Source: Tetragonia tetragonoides (lineage: Eukaryota; Streptophyta; Magnoliopsida; Caryophyllales; Aizoaceae). From it: a DNA stretch of 64,000 nucleotides. Position 1 is the stretch's first letter. Each line of letters starts with the position of its first letter. The stretch lies in NCBI GenBank assembly GCA_038025085.1, contig CM076148.1, forward strand, positions 33,710,501 through 33,774,500, written 5' to 3'. The translations under genes and the position numbers were made by a program. This document shows, in pieces, positions 32,721 to 49,054 of the stretch. The notes under the pieces were generated by a model, which worked only from the letters and a program-made list of their open reading frames with translations, made no database searches and was not told where the DNA came from.

Positions 32721-33479
32721 CTACGTGATTGGGTAGCTACCCGGAATTGTAACAAGGCTTTCTTTCAATAAACGAATCTGGGAAAAATAGACTGTCATTC
32801 TCATTGCTCGAGCTACCAGATGTTCTATCTTTAATGTTATACCAGAAAAGGCTGGATTTTGATACATCCATAAGCAAAAGTTCAGTACTTGACCGACTTG
32901 CATAAACCAAAGGGGGATTCATCATCCAATCTACTACTGATGACTCAGAAATACGCACCAACTTGAACCAACACTCTGTCACCCCGTACTCCTTCATGAC
33001 CCATATATCAAACTCCGGGCGAGGTTTATATTTAGCCGATAGGCACAAACACCCATCAAGCACCACTAACTCGACCAAATATTTAGACTTATGCTTGTAT
33101 GTAGCACATTTTGTTGACCAAGTTGCAAGGTGATCGTCTGGTAACGGCACATCATTATGCCATTGTTCCTTGCGAAGATCAAAACAATCAATACGATATC
33201 TAAACTCATCAGTTGAATGCCAGAACTTCCAGTGGAGTAAATGGTTGTCTATTAGGAGACCTTCATCCCTTTCATCGATAAAGTCCAGAATATTAGATGT
33301 TTCACTAATCAATTTCCATGAATCAGCAGCTCTCAAGCTATATAGCTCAACGTCCCTCTTCCTAATATAAACATCACCAATAAACCGACAATAATACAAA
33401 ATTGCTAAGATTTGGCAGGTAATCTAGGAAGTAATTCTGAGGTTGTTATTTCTCTGTGAAGATTTACAGAATGCAGCAT
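32721..33479 (-). pseudogene. F-box/FBA gene (copy 8), internal deletion
   Basis: Starts at 33479 with MLHSVNLHREITTSELLPRL, then PAKS, the beginning of the F-box. It then jumps directly to LAILYYCRF, deleting the rest of the F-box and about 130 codons of the FBA region. A long open part (33399-32737) keeps VELYSLRAADSWKLISETSN, IDNHLLHWKFWH, CFDLRKEQWHNDVPLPDDHL, LDGCLCLSAKY, YGVTECWFKLVRIS and LFWYNIKDRTSGSSSNEN. A frameshift near 32785 precedes KESLVTIPGSYPIT. Without the F-box it could not join an SCF complex. Confidence 0.82.
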
Positions 33480-34072
33480 GGTGACGGCGAAAAGAACAAG
33501 GCCTAACTATATTGCTTGTAACTTGCTTATCGAACAGTTGTCTAGACTCTAGAGCTAGCTAACTAACCGTGTTAACAAACCATGATCGGTTTCTGCGAAA
33601 AAATTGGTTAAGATTATGGCGAGGTCCGGTTGGATATGTTTGTGATGTGTCATGTGTGATATTTATACAAGTATCCCCAATGACATTGAACATTGGTGAG
33701 ACTTGAGAGGCGCCCGCTGCTTTAATTTGGTCCAAAGGGATGCCCCATTGCCCCTTCCATCAACTAATCGTGTAGCTAACACACACCTTGCCGATTTTGT
33801 TCAAGAATCATCTGCAGGTACATTCGTCATTGCCAATAACTACATCTACAGTAGGTTCAGATAAGCTTATTGCATTGTCTGATCGATCATACCTTTTCAT
33901 TTCCTATGGATTCTTCGTAACAATGAAAATATGGAGCAGGGATCGTCCTGAGATAATTTCTAGCCAAATGTACCCTCATCGCAAAGTGAATGGCCCGTAG
34001 TTGAAACTGGTTTAGAAAAAAGAGCACGGAGAGCGAGAGAGTCTATAACAATAAGAAAAGTTGGAACAATTA
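33480..34072. other. Intergenic, nothing recognised
   Basis: Former 5' flank of F-box copy 8. No coding frame, repeat or RNA gene was recognised in this stretch. Confidence 0.5.
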
Positions 34073-34082
34073 CAAATTTTAC

Positions 34083-35166
34083 GGCCAATTAACCAGATTG
34101 GTATATAAAAAGAGACCCCCTCGACACATTGGTATATTTTCTCACTCAGGCAACATATTGGTATATTAAAAATACTCCGACGACAAATTCACCCAAAAAT
34201 ACATTACCGGAGAAAATCTTTATTAAAATATTATTTTTTTGTATTTTTTATTTATTTTTTTTCATTTTCAACCTAAAAATGCAATTATAAATTTCTCCCT
34301 TCATTTTATTTTATCTCCTCTTTTCCCTTTTAAATAAATTAAAAACCCTAAAAGGGGGGAATTAGCTTTGATCCATCGGTTGGAATCCAAAAAATTTCAA
34401 TCTCATTTGCTGATGCAAATTAAGCCCACCTACATCTGAATCAACTCTCCCACTTTCTCAATAATTTGCTCCTTTAATCCCATCACTTTCTCCAAATTAA
34501 GCAAGCTATTACCAAAAGCTATTGGTTTCAAGAATACTCTGTCTCACTAGTTACAGAAGAAACCAAGAAAGAGATCGATGGTAACATTCTCAACAATGAT
34601 ACTCACGCTCACACGCACAGAAGGAAGGAGTGAGAATAAGAAAGAATTGCGGGTGATTTTTGGCTTAGCGTCTCGAGAATCGAATTTAGATCTTTGACCA
34701 AGAATCTAATGACCGCGAATAGTGAATTGGCCATGGCATAACCATTAGAACATTGCTGAATATTATGATGATTTTCCCATGACGGTGAAGGTGATTGTGG
34801 TTCCTTCGCCATTAATAGGGGCAAATGAAGGGTTGGCAATGACAATGGCAAATGACAGCCATTGAAATTGGGATTTAGGATTTTTTTTTTTTTAATGAGA
34901 GGATTTAGAGATTCTGATTTTAGGGAGAAGGGAAAATAAAATAAATAGAAGGGAGAAATTTGAAATTGTATTTTTTTAGGCTGAAAATGGTAAGAATACA
35001 AAAGAAAATACAAAAAAGTAATATTTTAATAAAGATTTCCTTCGGTGAAGTATTTTTGGGTGGATTTGTCGTCGGAGTATTTTTAATATACCAATATGTC
35101 GCCTGAGTGAGAAAATATACCAATGTGTCGAGGGCTCTTTTTATATACCAATCTGGTTAATTGGCC
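34083..35166. mobile_element. Mutator-like non-autonomous element with long TIRs
   Basis: About 170 bp at each end are inverted copies: the left begins GGCCAATTAACCAGATTGG and the right ends with its reverse complement, GGTTAATTGGCC. Shared internal blocks include ATTGGTATATTTTCTCACTC, AAAAATACTCCGACGACAAAT and CTTTATTAAAATATTA. The element is flanked by the direct repeat CAAATTTTAC (34073-34082 and 35167-35176); Mutator elements make 9-10 bp duplications. The roughly 740-bp middle has no transposase. It has an open stretch on the minus strand (34609-35013) of low-complexity composition and may be captured host DNA. Confidence 0.88.
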
Positions 35167-35176
35167 CAAATTTTAC

Positions 35177-37300
35177 TACTGATGAGTAAACTAAATGTCC
35201 AACAAAAGATGCAATGCAATAGCATTTGCAATTTGAAAAAGTTAAAAAAAATGCTAAGGCTCTGATTACTAACTAGATTTCTGTTGACCATTCAGTTCTA
35301 GGACCTAATGTCAATAACATGGTAAAAAAAAAATATATAACTTCTGTAAGACCATGAGGAAGAAACTCTAAACAATTGAGAAGAAACGCGAACAGTTCCA
35401 AGGATGAGTTTCTGTTCACCTTGGTTGGGGTTGCGCGCCGGCCTGAATTCTATGCAGATTTCTTCCTTATCATCATTCCCCTGGCAATGGCTGCTAATAA
35501 CCGTGCTCGTTACGCTTCTAGGCGGGGATACTCCTAAGGTCAAAATCAGGCCTAGGCAGACAAGTTGGAAACACCCTAATCACTAGTTTTACTAGCCTAC
35601 TAGGGACAATTCCTTTATTACAATTCCATAAGTGATGCAAGTGGCAAAACCAATTTTTGTAGAGCTTCTACCTCTTACTTGAATCCAGTGGCCTATCTTC
35701 ATGACAATGACGAAGCACTTTATTGGCAGAGTAATGTCATCGATCTGCCAAAGAGACTCAAGGATGCCATGCCGATACTTGTAGCCTTGTAGGGGAGACG
35801 ACACAAACTGCATTCGTGAGTCGTAGATTTTGACAAATAAACTCACTAAAAATAGACTATATATATTATAAACAACTCCTTGATTGAAGCCAAGCTACAG
35901 GAACGCCACTTAGTCTAAAGAAGAGCTAGGACCAAAGCTCTAATTGTAGACAAAGAAAACAAAACACTAAAATTAACATTACCTTTAAACACCTGCGACA
36001 AAACAATTTTCCTAGATACAGTTTCACCCCTAGGATTAGCATTCATATTAGTTCCACCACAGGTACGCAACAGTTCCCTCAAGAAAATCAAGGCTGTACA
36101 GTTACTCTATTTATAAGTACATTCTCTCCAAATGTCTTCATATCATTATAATCTGTCTTTCAAATGCTGTAGAATTACTCTATTTGAATATGCATTTTCT
36201 CATAGGCTAAGCAGGAAAAAAAATTAAAGAACAAAGGCCAAGGAAGAATTTCAAACAAGTCTACCAGCTGCACTTTTAAACACAGAAGATAGAGTCTTTC
36301 AGCTCAGCACTTGTCAGTATTATGAACAAAGGATAATTAACACAAGTGTTTAGTTGCTTAAGCACTTGTCAGTATTCCTTTTACAATAACCTTCTTTACT
36401 AGCATTTCAGTCCTAGGTCCAGTCCTGAATGGAACAGGTTGGACAGAAGACCTAACATGTGAAGCCATAAGTTCTCGTTCGTCATTGCCCATGATCAGAT
36501 TTACTGGTTCAAATAATTAGGCTTTGCGTTGTCTCGCTGGTTCCTTTTCATTTCATTTGGTTTCTAACAAATACGGAACAGGGATCCTGTTTCCAGAATC
36601 CAGATATGTACTCTAGGAAAGTCCTTCCTCCATCACTCCAAATGTACCTCAGGAATAAAGTGAATGGCAGTTAAATCTGTTTCTAACAATCCTCCACTAC
36701 ACTCTAGGCCTGATGTCCGCAGTCCAACACTACATTCACCACTACACTCTAGGCCTAATGTCCGTAGTCCAGGACTTACACTCACCACTACACTCACCAC
36801 TACACTCTAGGCCTGATTTTCGCATAGTCCACCAAAAACAAGGATTATATTCTTCCAGCACCAACTAAGAACTATCCAAAACAGCTACTATGAATTCCGT
36901 AGTAAATAATACTTCCCTTCCACAACTGTTTATCAATATCCAAACCATAAAAGATTGCCTCCAACTAGTCCCCTACTTTTATTGGGTTGGGAATAAGTGT
37001 AAGATGTCCAACAAATTATATACCACTAATTTGAGTTTAACCAATATTTAAAGTGAACATGGCAACAAACCAATTTGAGTTTGTAAACTTAGACCTTCAA
37101 AAAGTAAATGTTAAGGTTTTTCCGAAACGAATGGAATATATTCCAAACTTTTAAAAAAAATGAAATTTTGATGAAAACATTAACATTATAATCCACCCTC
37201 ACAACATATCTTCAATAGCCTTCCATTACCATCTACGACCTAGCAAACTTAGAACTAACTTAGAAGTTCATGTTCTACAAAAACTAGTACTACCTTCTTG
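35177..37300. other. Intergenic, duplicated spacers
   Basis: About 35690-35840 (CAATGACGAAGCACTTTATTGGC, CTTGTAGCCTTGTAGGG) reappears at 47945-48050. About 35885-36060 reappears at 31860-32050. A tandem repeat at 36690-36835 is listed separately. About 36840-37010 is an inverted diverged copy of 26290-26400. No gene is evident. Confidence 0.5.
36690..36835. repeat. Short tandem repeat, CACTACACTCTAGGCCTGAT-type
   Basis: Three imperfect copies of CACTACACTCTAGGCCT(G/A)AT followed by GTCCGCAGTCC-like sequence, spaced about 50-65 bp apart, with extra ACTCACCACTACACTCACC units. A single diverged copy lies in inverted orientation near 26410-26430, so the array expanded locally here. Confidence 0.65.
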
Positions 37301-37521
37301 CTACACGAATGGTTCACCCCCTGGAATGGTAACTAAACTTCCGTCAAATATACATGTCTTGTCAAAAGAAAGATCCACGCTCCCATATGTTTTATCTTTA
37401 ATGTTATACCACAAAACTCTGGAGTTTAAAAAACCCATCAGCAAAATTCCGGTACTTGATTGTCTAGCATAAACCAATGGGGGATCAACCTTCAAAATTA
37501 CTGACCCGCGGCCAGCAACAC

Positions 37522-37961
37522 TGATATGGTCACAAATAAATACCAGGAATTCAAGAGAATCCGAGGAATTTAGGAAATGAAAATGCAGAGAAGGGATATT
37601 AATGGAGAATCCTCCTCAGCAAAGCCATTATGCAATAAGGAAAAATAGAGAGATAAGAGAGGTTTTGGTGAGCAATGAGATTTGATTTCTTGATTGATAA
37701 TTCATCTCCCCTGCTCTTTTGATATTTAAAGAGCTTAGCTGCTAACAACATCCTATGCCAGCTCACAAGTACAACCAAAAATGCACTAAAAAGGGAAATA
37801 CTGACAAAATGGAAATAACGGCTAAAAGGAATAAAAATGCTGACACACAAAATCTTTCTAACAGAATTATTCCTTACTCATTGAGTCATCATTAGCTAGG
37901 TGCGTGCTCCTCACGTCCTAGAATATTCCAATTAAGCTCTGACCATTTTTGCATCAAATCA
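37522..37961 (-). repeat. 3' LTR of gypsy element
   Basis: A 440-bp LTR at the 3' side of the element on the minus strand. It pairs with 42946-43385 without evident indels, with roughly 14 substitutions by eye. Confidence 0.92.
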
Positions 37962-37989
37962 TAGCTTCCCCCATAGGAGACCCTTGACC

Positions 37990-42908
<4,919 letters not shown>

Positions 42909-42945
42909 GATTAATAAACCAAGGAGTCGCTAGCTTTGATACCAC

Positions 42946-43385
42946 TGATATGATCACAAATAAATACCAGGAATTCAATAGAATCCGAGGAATTTAGGAA
43001 ATGAAAATGCAGAGAAGGGATATTAATGGAGAATCCTCCTGAGCAAAGCCATTATGCAATAAGGAAAAATAGGGAGATAAGAGAGGTTTTGGTGAGCAAT
43101 GAGATTTGATTTCTTGATTGATAATTCATCTCCCCTGCTCTTTTGATATTTAAAGAGCTTAGCTGCTAACAGCATCCTATGCTAGCTCACAAGTACAACC
43201 AAAAATGCACTGAAAAGGAAAATGCTGACAAAATGGAAATAACGGCTAAAAGGAATAAAAATTCTGACACACAAAATCTTTCTAATAGAATTATTCCCTA
43301 CTCATTGAGTCATCATTAGCTAGGTGCGTGCTCCTCACGTGCTAGAATATTCCAATTAAGCTCTGACCATTTTTGCATCATATCA
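42946..43385 (-). repeat. 5' LTR of gypsy element
   Basis: A 440-bp LTR directly upstream (minus-strand sense) of the primer-binding site at 42933-42944 and gag ATG 42908. It carries the promoter driving the element. Confidence 0.92.
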
Positions 43386-44019
43386 AACACCTGAATCAGA
43401 TATATGCAACTTGAACCAAGACTCTTTCACCCCATACTCCTTCATGACCCAAATATCAAATACGGAGTCAGGGGCGTGATAATTAGGCAATAGGCACAAA
43501 CACCCATCAAGCACCCCTAATTGTTGGGTTTTTTCTCATGAATGAAGAGGAAGAGCAGATTGTTGCCCAATTTGTAAGGATATCGTCAGGTAACGGCACA
43601 TCATTGCTCCACCCTTCCGTGCGAAAATCAAAACAACCAATACGATATGAATCCCTGAATGTCATAATCCAGTGGAGTAAGTGGTTGTCTATAAGGACAC
43701 CACAATCATTGTAATACACAGAGAGGGCGTATTAGAAGTAGGAATGGGATTGTGAAACTACGGGGATGGGGATGAGATTTGTGTTGAGGGGATAGGGACT
43801 TTGTATAGTTTATCCCGAGTAGTCAAGATCATTAGTTTTTTTAGAAACCAATCTCGATGAATCGGTTCTCAAGCTATATAGCCCAACCCCTCTCCTAGTT
43901 TTATGAGAAGATTGAGAACCATTGGTGCCATCACTAATTGTAATCGCTAGAAGTTTATAATCATCATTGCCAGTTTGCCACAATCACCAAACCCGAACCC
44001 AAAGATTTGACAAAAGTTC

Positions 44020-44285
44020 AAAGCCAATTGGTGGAATTTCCTCTATTTCCTTTCCTCCCAAATTGGTGGAATTTGGACGGAAAGTGAGTTTAAAACTGTC
44101 ATTCCTTTCCTTTTCTTCCAAATCCCATCAACCAAACAACGGAAAATGTTATTTTCCTTTCAATTCCTTCTTATACAACCAAACGTATGAAACATAATTC
44201 TTTTCCTTTCCTTTCCTTTCTCTTCCCTTCTCTTCATTTCTTTTCCTTTCCAATCTAACTAATACAACCAAACAAGCTGTAAGAC
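44020..44285. repeat. Pyrimidine-rich MITE-like segment
   Basis: Consists largely of TTCCTTTCC/TTTTCCTTTCC runs with repeats of CCAAATTGGTGGAATT and ends ATACAACCAAACAAGCTG. Phrases of the type CAACCAAACAA are common at ends of plant hAT MITEs. Borders and target duplication are not defined. Confidence 0.35.
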
Positions 44286-44335
44286 TCTTTCTCATTAGGC
44301 TTAAAGAGAACAGAAGCATCACATTATACTAAATC

Positions 44336-44466
44336 TTGTGTGGACTTAGTCCACGGTGGACCAAAAGACCAAATCTTTTTAAAAATACCTTTTATATCCC
44401 TAAAATATGTGCATTATATCCTTGATTATTCCTTGGTCTACAGTGAACTAAGTCCACATAAGACGG
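44336..44466. repeat. Small MITE/hairpin, about 130 bp
   Basis: The left arm TTGTGTGGACTTAGTCCACG...GGACCAA and the right arm TTGGTC...GAACTAAGTCCACATAAG are inverted copies (about 25 of 29 positions). The centre is AT-rich without coding potential. Confidence 0.6.
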
Positions 44467-44710
44467 GCTGCAAACGTTATTTTATACTTCCATATTCCAA
44501 ACCAGGGTTTTTCAAAATTAAGAAGTTTAAGATGGTTTGACATCTTATGGTACAAGAATTCAAGTTACATTACACCTGAGAATAAAAAGAAAAAACTCCA
44601 AAACAACTCCTTGATAGGCTTGATTGAAGCCAAGCCATAGGAACACCACTTAATCTAAAGATGTAGACAAAGAAAACAACAATAAAATTAACATACTTGC
44701 TATGGAACAC

Positions 44711-44840
44711 CTTTTTTTTTTTTTTTGGCAAAGAGAAACTTCATTCCCCTATGGTCGTGGCTAAAGGTCACCTCCTAACGCACGACCTCGGGTATTCCAC
44801 GAATTAATTCGTGTAGGTGCTCCCTAGGATATTTTAGTGA
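44711..44840 (-). mobile_element. LINE-like 3' end with poly(A)
   Basis: On the minus strand, sequence ending ...ATGAAGTTTCTCTTTGCC runs into a stretch of 16 or more As (the T run at 44711-44726). This is the usual look of a plant LINE 3' untranslated end. The upstream part is short; only the last 100 bp or so are identifiable. Confidence 0.45.
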
Positions 44841-44911
44841 ACCATTTGCTATGGTACACTTTGTGAGCAAGGGAGGACACATCATCTTTCACTTTCCAAT
44901 TGGAAGCTGTT

Positions 44912-45232
44912 ACGAGTCTATTGAATAGATAAGAAATTTTGTCGATTTGATCATTTTTTAACTAAAACGTGAATTTTATTTACTAAAATATCAATTTTCT
45001 TTACTGACTAAAAAATATTTCAATTTTAGAAAGTACAAACATTAATTTTGTTCACTGGAACACCAACTTTGTTTACTAAAATATCACTTTTGTTTACTAA
45101 AGCATTGATTTTGTTTACTAAAATATTAAATTTATTTACTAAAATACTAATTTCATTTACTAAATCCTCTGCCTACTTTAAAATTTAAATAGACAATTTT
45201 TCTTGTCTATTTAATAGACGTCTACCATTATT
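44912..45232. repeat. MITE with internal tandem array
   Basis: Terminal inverted repeats: left GAGTCTATTGAATAGATAAG, right (reverse complement) GACGTCTATTAAATAGACAAG, each followed by AAAATTTTGTC-like bases. The interior from about 44960 to 45170 is an array of about 20-21 bp units TTTACTAAAATAT(C/T)AA(T/A)TTT, around nine degenerate copies. Target duplication not resolved. Confidence 0.65.
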
Positions 45233-45361
45233 GTTTCTAATTTTACTTATTAATCATTTGCACTTACTATTACTTTTAATACCCAATCCCACAAGTGATT
45301 TCGGTTTGAAGAGAAGATCCTTGCTAACTAATTGAATTCTTTACTTTTAATTTCCCCTTCA

Positions 45362-45610
45362 TCACCCCAAGTAATTAGTGACAAGTTCATCAAGAGTGGC
45401 CATAGGAAGAACCAGATTCTGCATGTAGTACCTAGGAATAGCATTGAGAAGGCGAATTCTACCAGCTTTCGATAAGAACTTGGTTTTCCGGACAGAAAGT
45501 TTGTTCTTTACCTTTTGCACACTGAAATCAACTTTTTGCTTCCTACGTCTATAAGGGGTCAAAGGAAAACCCCAAGATCCTTGCAAGCATCAGTGAAAGT
45601 ACACCACTAC
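45362..45610 (-). pseudogene. LINE reverse transcriptase fragment
   Basis: The translation LTPYRRRKQKVDFSVQKVKN, KLSVRKTKFLSKAGRIRLLN and IPRYYMQNLVLP matches the conserved segment downstream of the RT catalytic core in plant L1-type LINEs (family form LSKAGRIRL...IP.YYM). Only this segment survives. The upstream RT and the downstream zinc finger are absent, and the frame breaks on both sides. Confidence 0.7.
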
Positions 45611-45655
45611 GAGGCCTGATTTCGCCCCAAAACCAATTGGCAATGGGTGGAGTAC

Positions 45656-46640
45656 CACTACAACAAAATTGAGAATAGGCAACACATCAAATACCAACAA
45701 GGTTTCAACTGTTACCTTTGGTTATCTAAGGTAACAGTTTTCTTGCGTTGCATGATTTGTAAGCAACGCTACAAAAACTGTTGCTTTATATAGGATAAGG
45801 CAACAATTATAGTAATTGTTGTCTGTTTCTTGCATAAGGCAACAATTATTGGAAACGTTGCATTTAATGACAACAATATATTTGTTGTTGCATTATAACA
45901 CAACACTTCTTGTTTTGTTGCTTGTTTAGGCAACGGTTTGGACAACATAGGCAACAAATTCCAAAATGTTGCCTCCATGTGCATTAATATCTTCGCTAGT
46001 AAAATGATGTATGCCAAAATAAATTCTTATAACTTTTTACCCCAACTTGTAATAAATTATATTGAAGGTAATAAGATACTCCCCAAACTAAAAAGAAGAA
46101 AAAATTAAGATAAAGGAATTGAAATTCGTAAGATAAAGATATGTACTATATAAATTAATAACAAAAACTTGACATGAAACAAAAGTTAGCTTGCGGGTTG
46201 AGGAGTCCTTTCGTGGAGGTAATTACAATTGGTTGCAAGTTCGAATCCCAGCAGCTCACATGGGAATTACTTTGAGAGGTATTATTTGTGTATAGTAGTA
46301 AATGTTCGTGGAAAAGGAAGGACGGGTTGGTTGGTACACGCACGAATTAATTTTTTCCCCCTCGTATAATTTTTAAATTTTTAAAATTTTTTGCCTACAT
46401 TGCAACGATTATATGTTGTTGCCTTTTAATGGTAAAGGTAACAAATTGAAGATTGTTGTTAAAAGTGGCAACGGTAGCAGACTGCTGCCTTTGTAAAACC
46501 GTTGCCTAAGGTATATTTTAGCTTTATCTTTAGAAACCGTTGCCTATTATGCAAAAGTTGTTGCCTTAGGAAAAGGCAATAGTTTTTTGATATTAGACAA
46601 CAGTTTTTGATTGTAATCTTTGGTACTTTTTGTTGTAGTG
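45656..46640. mobile_element. CACTA-like non-autonomous element
   Basis: Begins CACTACAACAAAA and ends TTTTTGTTGTAGTG, inverted termini typical of plant CACTA (En/Spm) transposons. The 985-bp interior has no transposase but many subterminal copies of GCAACAATT/AATTGTTGCC and GTTGCCT-type motifs on both strands, as expected for transposase-binding repeats. The host sequence it entered (AACCAATTGGCAATGGGTGG...AACCCACTTCCTTAT) is present uninterrupted at 46888-46935, giving an empty site. The exact target duplication is ambiguous (GTA or AGTA). Confidence 0.78.
46185..46290 (+). mobile_element. Possible SINE remnant within the CACTA-like element
   Basis: A B box-like GGTTGCAAGTTCGAATCCC near 46231 and a weak A box-like GCGGGTTGAGGAGTCC about 45 bp upstream suggest a tRNA-derived head. 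No A-rich tail or target duplication was found, so this could be coincidental. Confidence 0.3.
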
Positions 46641-48858
46641 AAGTAACCCACTTCCTTATTTGTATGCTTAAAACCCTTTAATCTTTCCATGTGGGACATT
46701 AATCCACTTTAACACCCCACCTCACGCAAAGACCCATCATGGGCTGAAGCGAGGACCAATCAAAGCCTACTATGGGCCAATAAGAGGGTCATAAAGGCAG
46801 GACCGAAGCCCGCTTTGATACCTTGATAAATTTCAACAAATTGGGCCTTAACAAGTGAGCACACACACAAGATAAGTGAGGTTCCAACCCAAAACCAATT
46901 GGCAATGAATGGAGTAACCCACCCACTTCCTTATATGTATGCTCAAGACCCTTTAATATTTCCATGTGGGACATTAACCCACTTCAACAACTATAGAAGA
47001 TATATCCATAGTATGCAGCTGAGATATTCTAGTAGCTCCATGTACGGACAATTGCACACCTAATTATACCTGAGTATTTAGCTACTAATCTGAGTGTTTA
47101 GCTACTAATCAAGATGACTTAGCACTTAACTTATCAAGAAACATTTCACAAACTTTGCAGTTTCTGAATATCTTTGTAATCCATCAAGAAGGCTCGGAGT
47201 TTGCTGAGTAAGCAACCAAGCAGCTCGCTCCTAACATGCTTCGCTTTGCTCTTTCCATACTTTTTGGTTCCTAAACAACAGTCCCTACACTCCTTGCCTT
47301 GGTGATCCCTTAAAATGAAATGTAAAAATGGATGTAGCAAAAAAAAACTCACATCATTTAAGCTCATCTAATAATGTACCGTTTGACATATGAAAGAAAT
47401 CAGCTGAATGTATTGAATAAGTTTTCATTCTCACTTGTTTTAACTCTTGATATGTTAGTGATTGGGGCCTGTAAATGATCCCCATGTGGCCACAAAATAC
47501 AGGCCCAACAAGACATGGCAAGGGAAGGGGCCCAACCACTATGACGTAGAGACAAGCAACACTTGCCTATAAATACAAGGAAGAACACAAAGGTAACTAA
47601 CTCATCTCTACACCATATACCCTACTCATACCTTGCTCATCTCTAAGATATCTAACTTCACCATTGGAGGGGGATTCCTTACTCACTCCCGAGAGTAGTC
47701 TGATCTATCTTGCAGGTGACGTAGAGGGACCTACCGAGACGGACCCACCGGCATTGCTGACTGCAACCATAAAGAATATTTGAACTTTCATGGCCCAAAA
47801 ATTGAACTTCTTTTTCTCCTTCAACAACAACAAAAGATCAAGGTGAACTGCAAACTTTTACAGTTTCGACAGCAGACCTAACATATAAAGGCACAAGTTC
47901 TCGTTTGCCATTGCTAATGATCAATATTTACAGGTTCTCGTTTGACAAAGACGAAGCACTTTATTGGCAGAATAAAGTCATGTTGTTGCTTGTAGCCTTG
48001 TAGGGCAGACACAACCTTTGTACGTTCAAGTCACAAAGACGCATTCATGATATCAGAAAACTTGCACTAAGGGGTTTTACATATATTACTCAACTTTGTT
48101 TTGGGCTATCCGAATCACAAAGCTGCAAATAAAAAGCCATAAGAGCAATAACAGGTTTCTTCTGACAAGTTTTATCTTCTCCAACTTTATATGTACTCGA
48201 ATTATTTCAGTAACCAAAGACAATCAAAATTCGGAGCAATATATATATACAAGAAAATTTTAGCTACAGATATAATATTTGGGCTGCTAGATTTACAATG
48301 ATTAACCAGTGCAGTACCAATTAGGCTATATGAGTACAATGCACTATCAAACTAGATTCAACAAGTAAAATTGTACTGACCTATTATAGACCTGGAGATA
48401 GAGTGCAAAGTTGACAACACTACAAGCAGAAATCCGATGGCCTCAAGATCGTTATGTACACAGAAATCAGACCATTAAGACTTGTACTACCATTTTAGAC
48501 TTCTATTCCATCAATCTTTTCTATGATAACCCTGGAGAGTTGACTGACTAAGAACTAAAAAGCCAGAAAAAACAAAATCAGGGGAAGAGAGATTAACATG
48601 GAAGGGATGGCAGCCATAGCTAGAGAGTAAGGAGAAAACATTCATTCATCGACATAATCATTTCTAACAGAGCTACAGTTGCTTTATATCACTAATGCTT
48701 GGGAAAGAAGCTAGAAACAAAAATAAAAATATAACAAAAATGACATGGAAAATGTAAATGGTCATGTAGCTAGTTGGGCTCTATTTAACTTGGGCCAATC
48801 CAACTTTGTGGTGTATCAGACACATACTATGAATGAAAATTGAGGATAAATATAATTA
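46641..48858. other. Intergenic with repeats; possible LTR remnant near 47455-47790
   Basis: About 46640-46720 is repeated at 46900-46990 (CCACTTCCTTAT, TTTCCATGTGGGACATTAA). From 47453 to about 47790 the DNA has LTR-like traits: TGTTAGTGATTGG start, TATAAATACAAGG TATA box at about 47570, and TTCACCATTGGAGGGGGATT. No partner LTR was found. About 47945-48050 repeats 35700-35830. No gene is supported. Confidence 0.45.
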
Positions 48859-49054
48859 TGTTATGAAATATATTATATGTGGATGTACAATATATCGTAG
48901 AAATACTGTACCTAGATACTTATCATAATTGTACTTGCTCTCCAAGCAAAACTCTAACCCTTCTTGTACTATATATATCGCTCATGTGAATAATACAGAT
49001 AGCTTTTTCTTCCCTTTACTCTCTACTCTCTATCTCTCTAATTGTTTCACAACA
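48859..49054 (+). repeat. LTR 1 of copia derivative
   Basis: A 196-bp LTR with TATATATATCGC-type TATA region near 48970 and CT-rich end. Directly followed by CGTTATCAGCACC. Confidence 0.88.

Noticed and set aside
44960..45170. CRISPR-like regularly spaced repeats
   Set aside because: Direct tandem units without unique spacers, within a plant MITE.
47455..47790. Solo LTR
   Set aside because: TATA box and LTR-like start are present, but the right border and target duplication could not be identified, so it is only mentioned in the intergenic entry.
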